DNA from: Chitinophagales bacterium | Lineage (GTDB): Bacteria; Bacteroidota; Bacteroidia; Chitinophagales; UBA2359 | Assembly (NCBI GenBank): GCA_020628375.1 | Contig: JAHDFD010000016.1 | Span: forward strand, 26,906 to 79,729 | Direction: 5' to 3' | DNA length: 52,824 nt | Shown: positions 52,776 through 52,824 of the stretch, piece after piece | Position numbering within the stretch: the first letter of the stretch is position 1 | Layout of the letters: each line of letters starts with the position of its first letter | Notes under the pieces: model-generated | What the model saw: the letters and a program-made list of their open reading frames with translations, nothing else | What the model was told of the DNA's origin: nothing | Database searches by the model: none | Position numbers and translations under genes: made by a program

Positions 52776-52824
52776 GGGAATTAGCAAAAAATAACCTACC
52801 CTAATTTCATGGGATTTATACGAA

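Noticed and set aside
1..52824. CRISPR arrays, rRNA or tRNA genes, replication origin
   Set aside because: No regular spaced direct repeats, no rRNA or tRNA signature, no dnaA-box cluster were seen by eye.

Overview
This AT-rich window looks like chromosome of a gliding-type member of the Bacteroidota, possibly Cytophagales-like; I cannot place it to genus. The evidence is a GldE homologue behind mutY and ssb, a secreted protein with a type IX secretion (T9SS) C-terminal sorting domain, SprB-like repeats, Bacteroidota -7 promoter boxes (TAnnTTTG), a fused alpha/beta E1 dehydrogenase, and many lipoproteins. I see no rRNA, tRNA or CRISPR array.

Layout. 1-5303 (minus): a membrane-bound spermidine-synthase-like protein, a small secreted protein and the first 1152 residues of a giant repetitive surface protein, in one tight run. 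6133-9115: a WYL regulator and a DUF1016/YhcG nuclease between two direct repeats, each carrying a REP hairpin; one hairpin is split by a 342-bp MITE. 9124-13384 (minus): a Cys-rich secreted protein and a lipoprotein. 13528-20657: metabolism and repair, namely a crotonase, a kinase-aminotransferase fusion, a DUF937 protein, a fused 2-oxoacid dehydrogenase E1 and MutY. 20735-24327: ssb, gldE, a TM2 lipoprotein and a DUF2752 protein. 24664-29354: an alpha/beta hydrolase, a thiolase and a FadJ-type protein (beta-oxidation). 29549-32048: a LytS-type histidine kinase and a RelE-type toxin-antitoxin pair. 32295-38949: an NTF2-like protein, SerC, a BatA-like protein and hypotheticals. 39309-41941: an orphan TraG/VirD4 ATPase divergent from an unknown protein. 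42012-48227: a T9SS cargo protein, a heptosyltransferase-like enzyme, a decayed RAYT transposase beside a third REP hairpin, and a double amidohydrolase. 48287-52775: a hypothetical, a TPR adenylate cyclase, and a helix-turn-helix gene, 57-residue peptide gene and P-loop membrane ATPase in series.

The strongest signal not explained by genes is the dense set of small palindromic mobile elements. At least four MITE families and one REP family share the intergenic regions. One MITE carries a -7 promoter box and sits just upstream of two unrelated genes in the same orientation. The REP family has a conserved GGGCGTYCCCGTTT core in the loop of a 21-bp stem and lies next to a RAYT remnant; in one copy the core is inverted relative to the stem.

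The thiolase, FadJ protein, crotonase and alpha/beta hydrolase together suggest fatty-acid or branched-chain acyl-CoA breakdown, with the E1 protein supplying acyl-CoA from 2-oxoacids. The surface-protein genes fit a T9SS lifestyle. All functions are inferred from sequence motifs read by eye; no database search was made.
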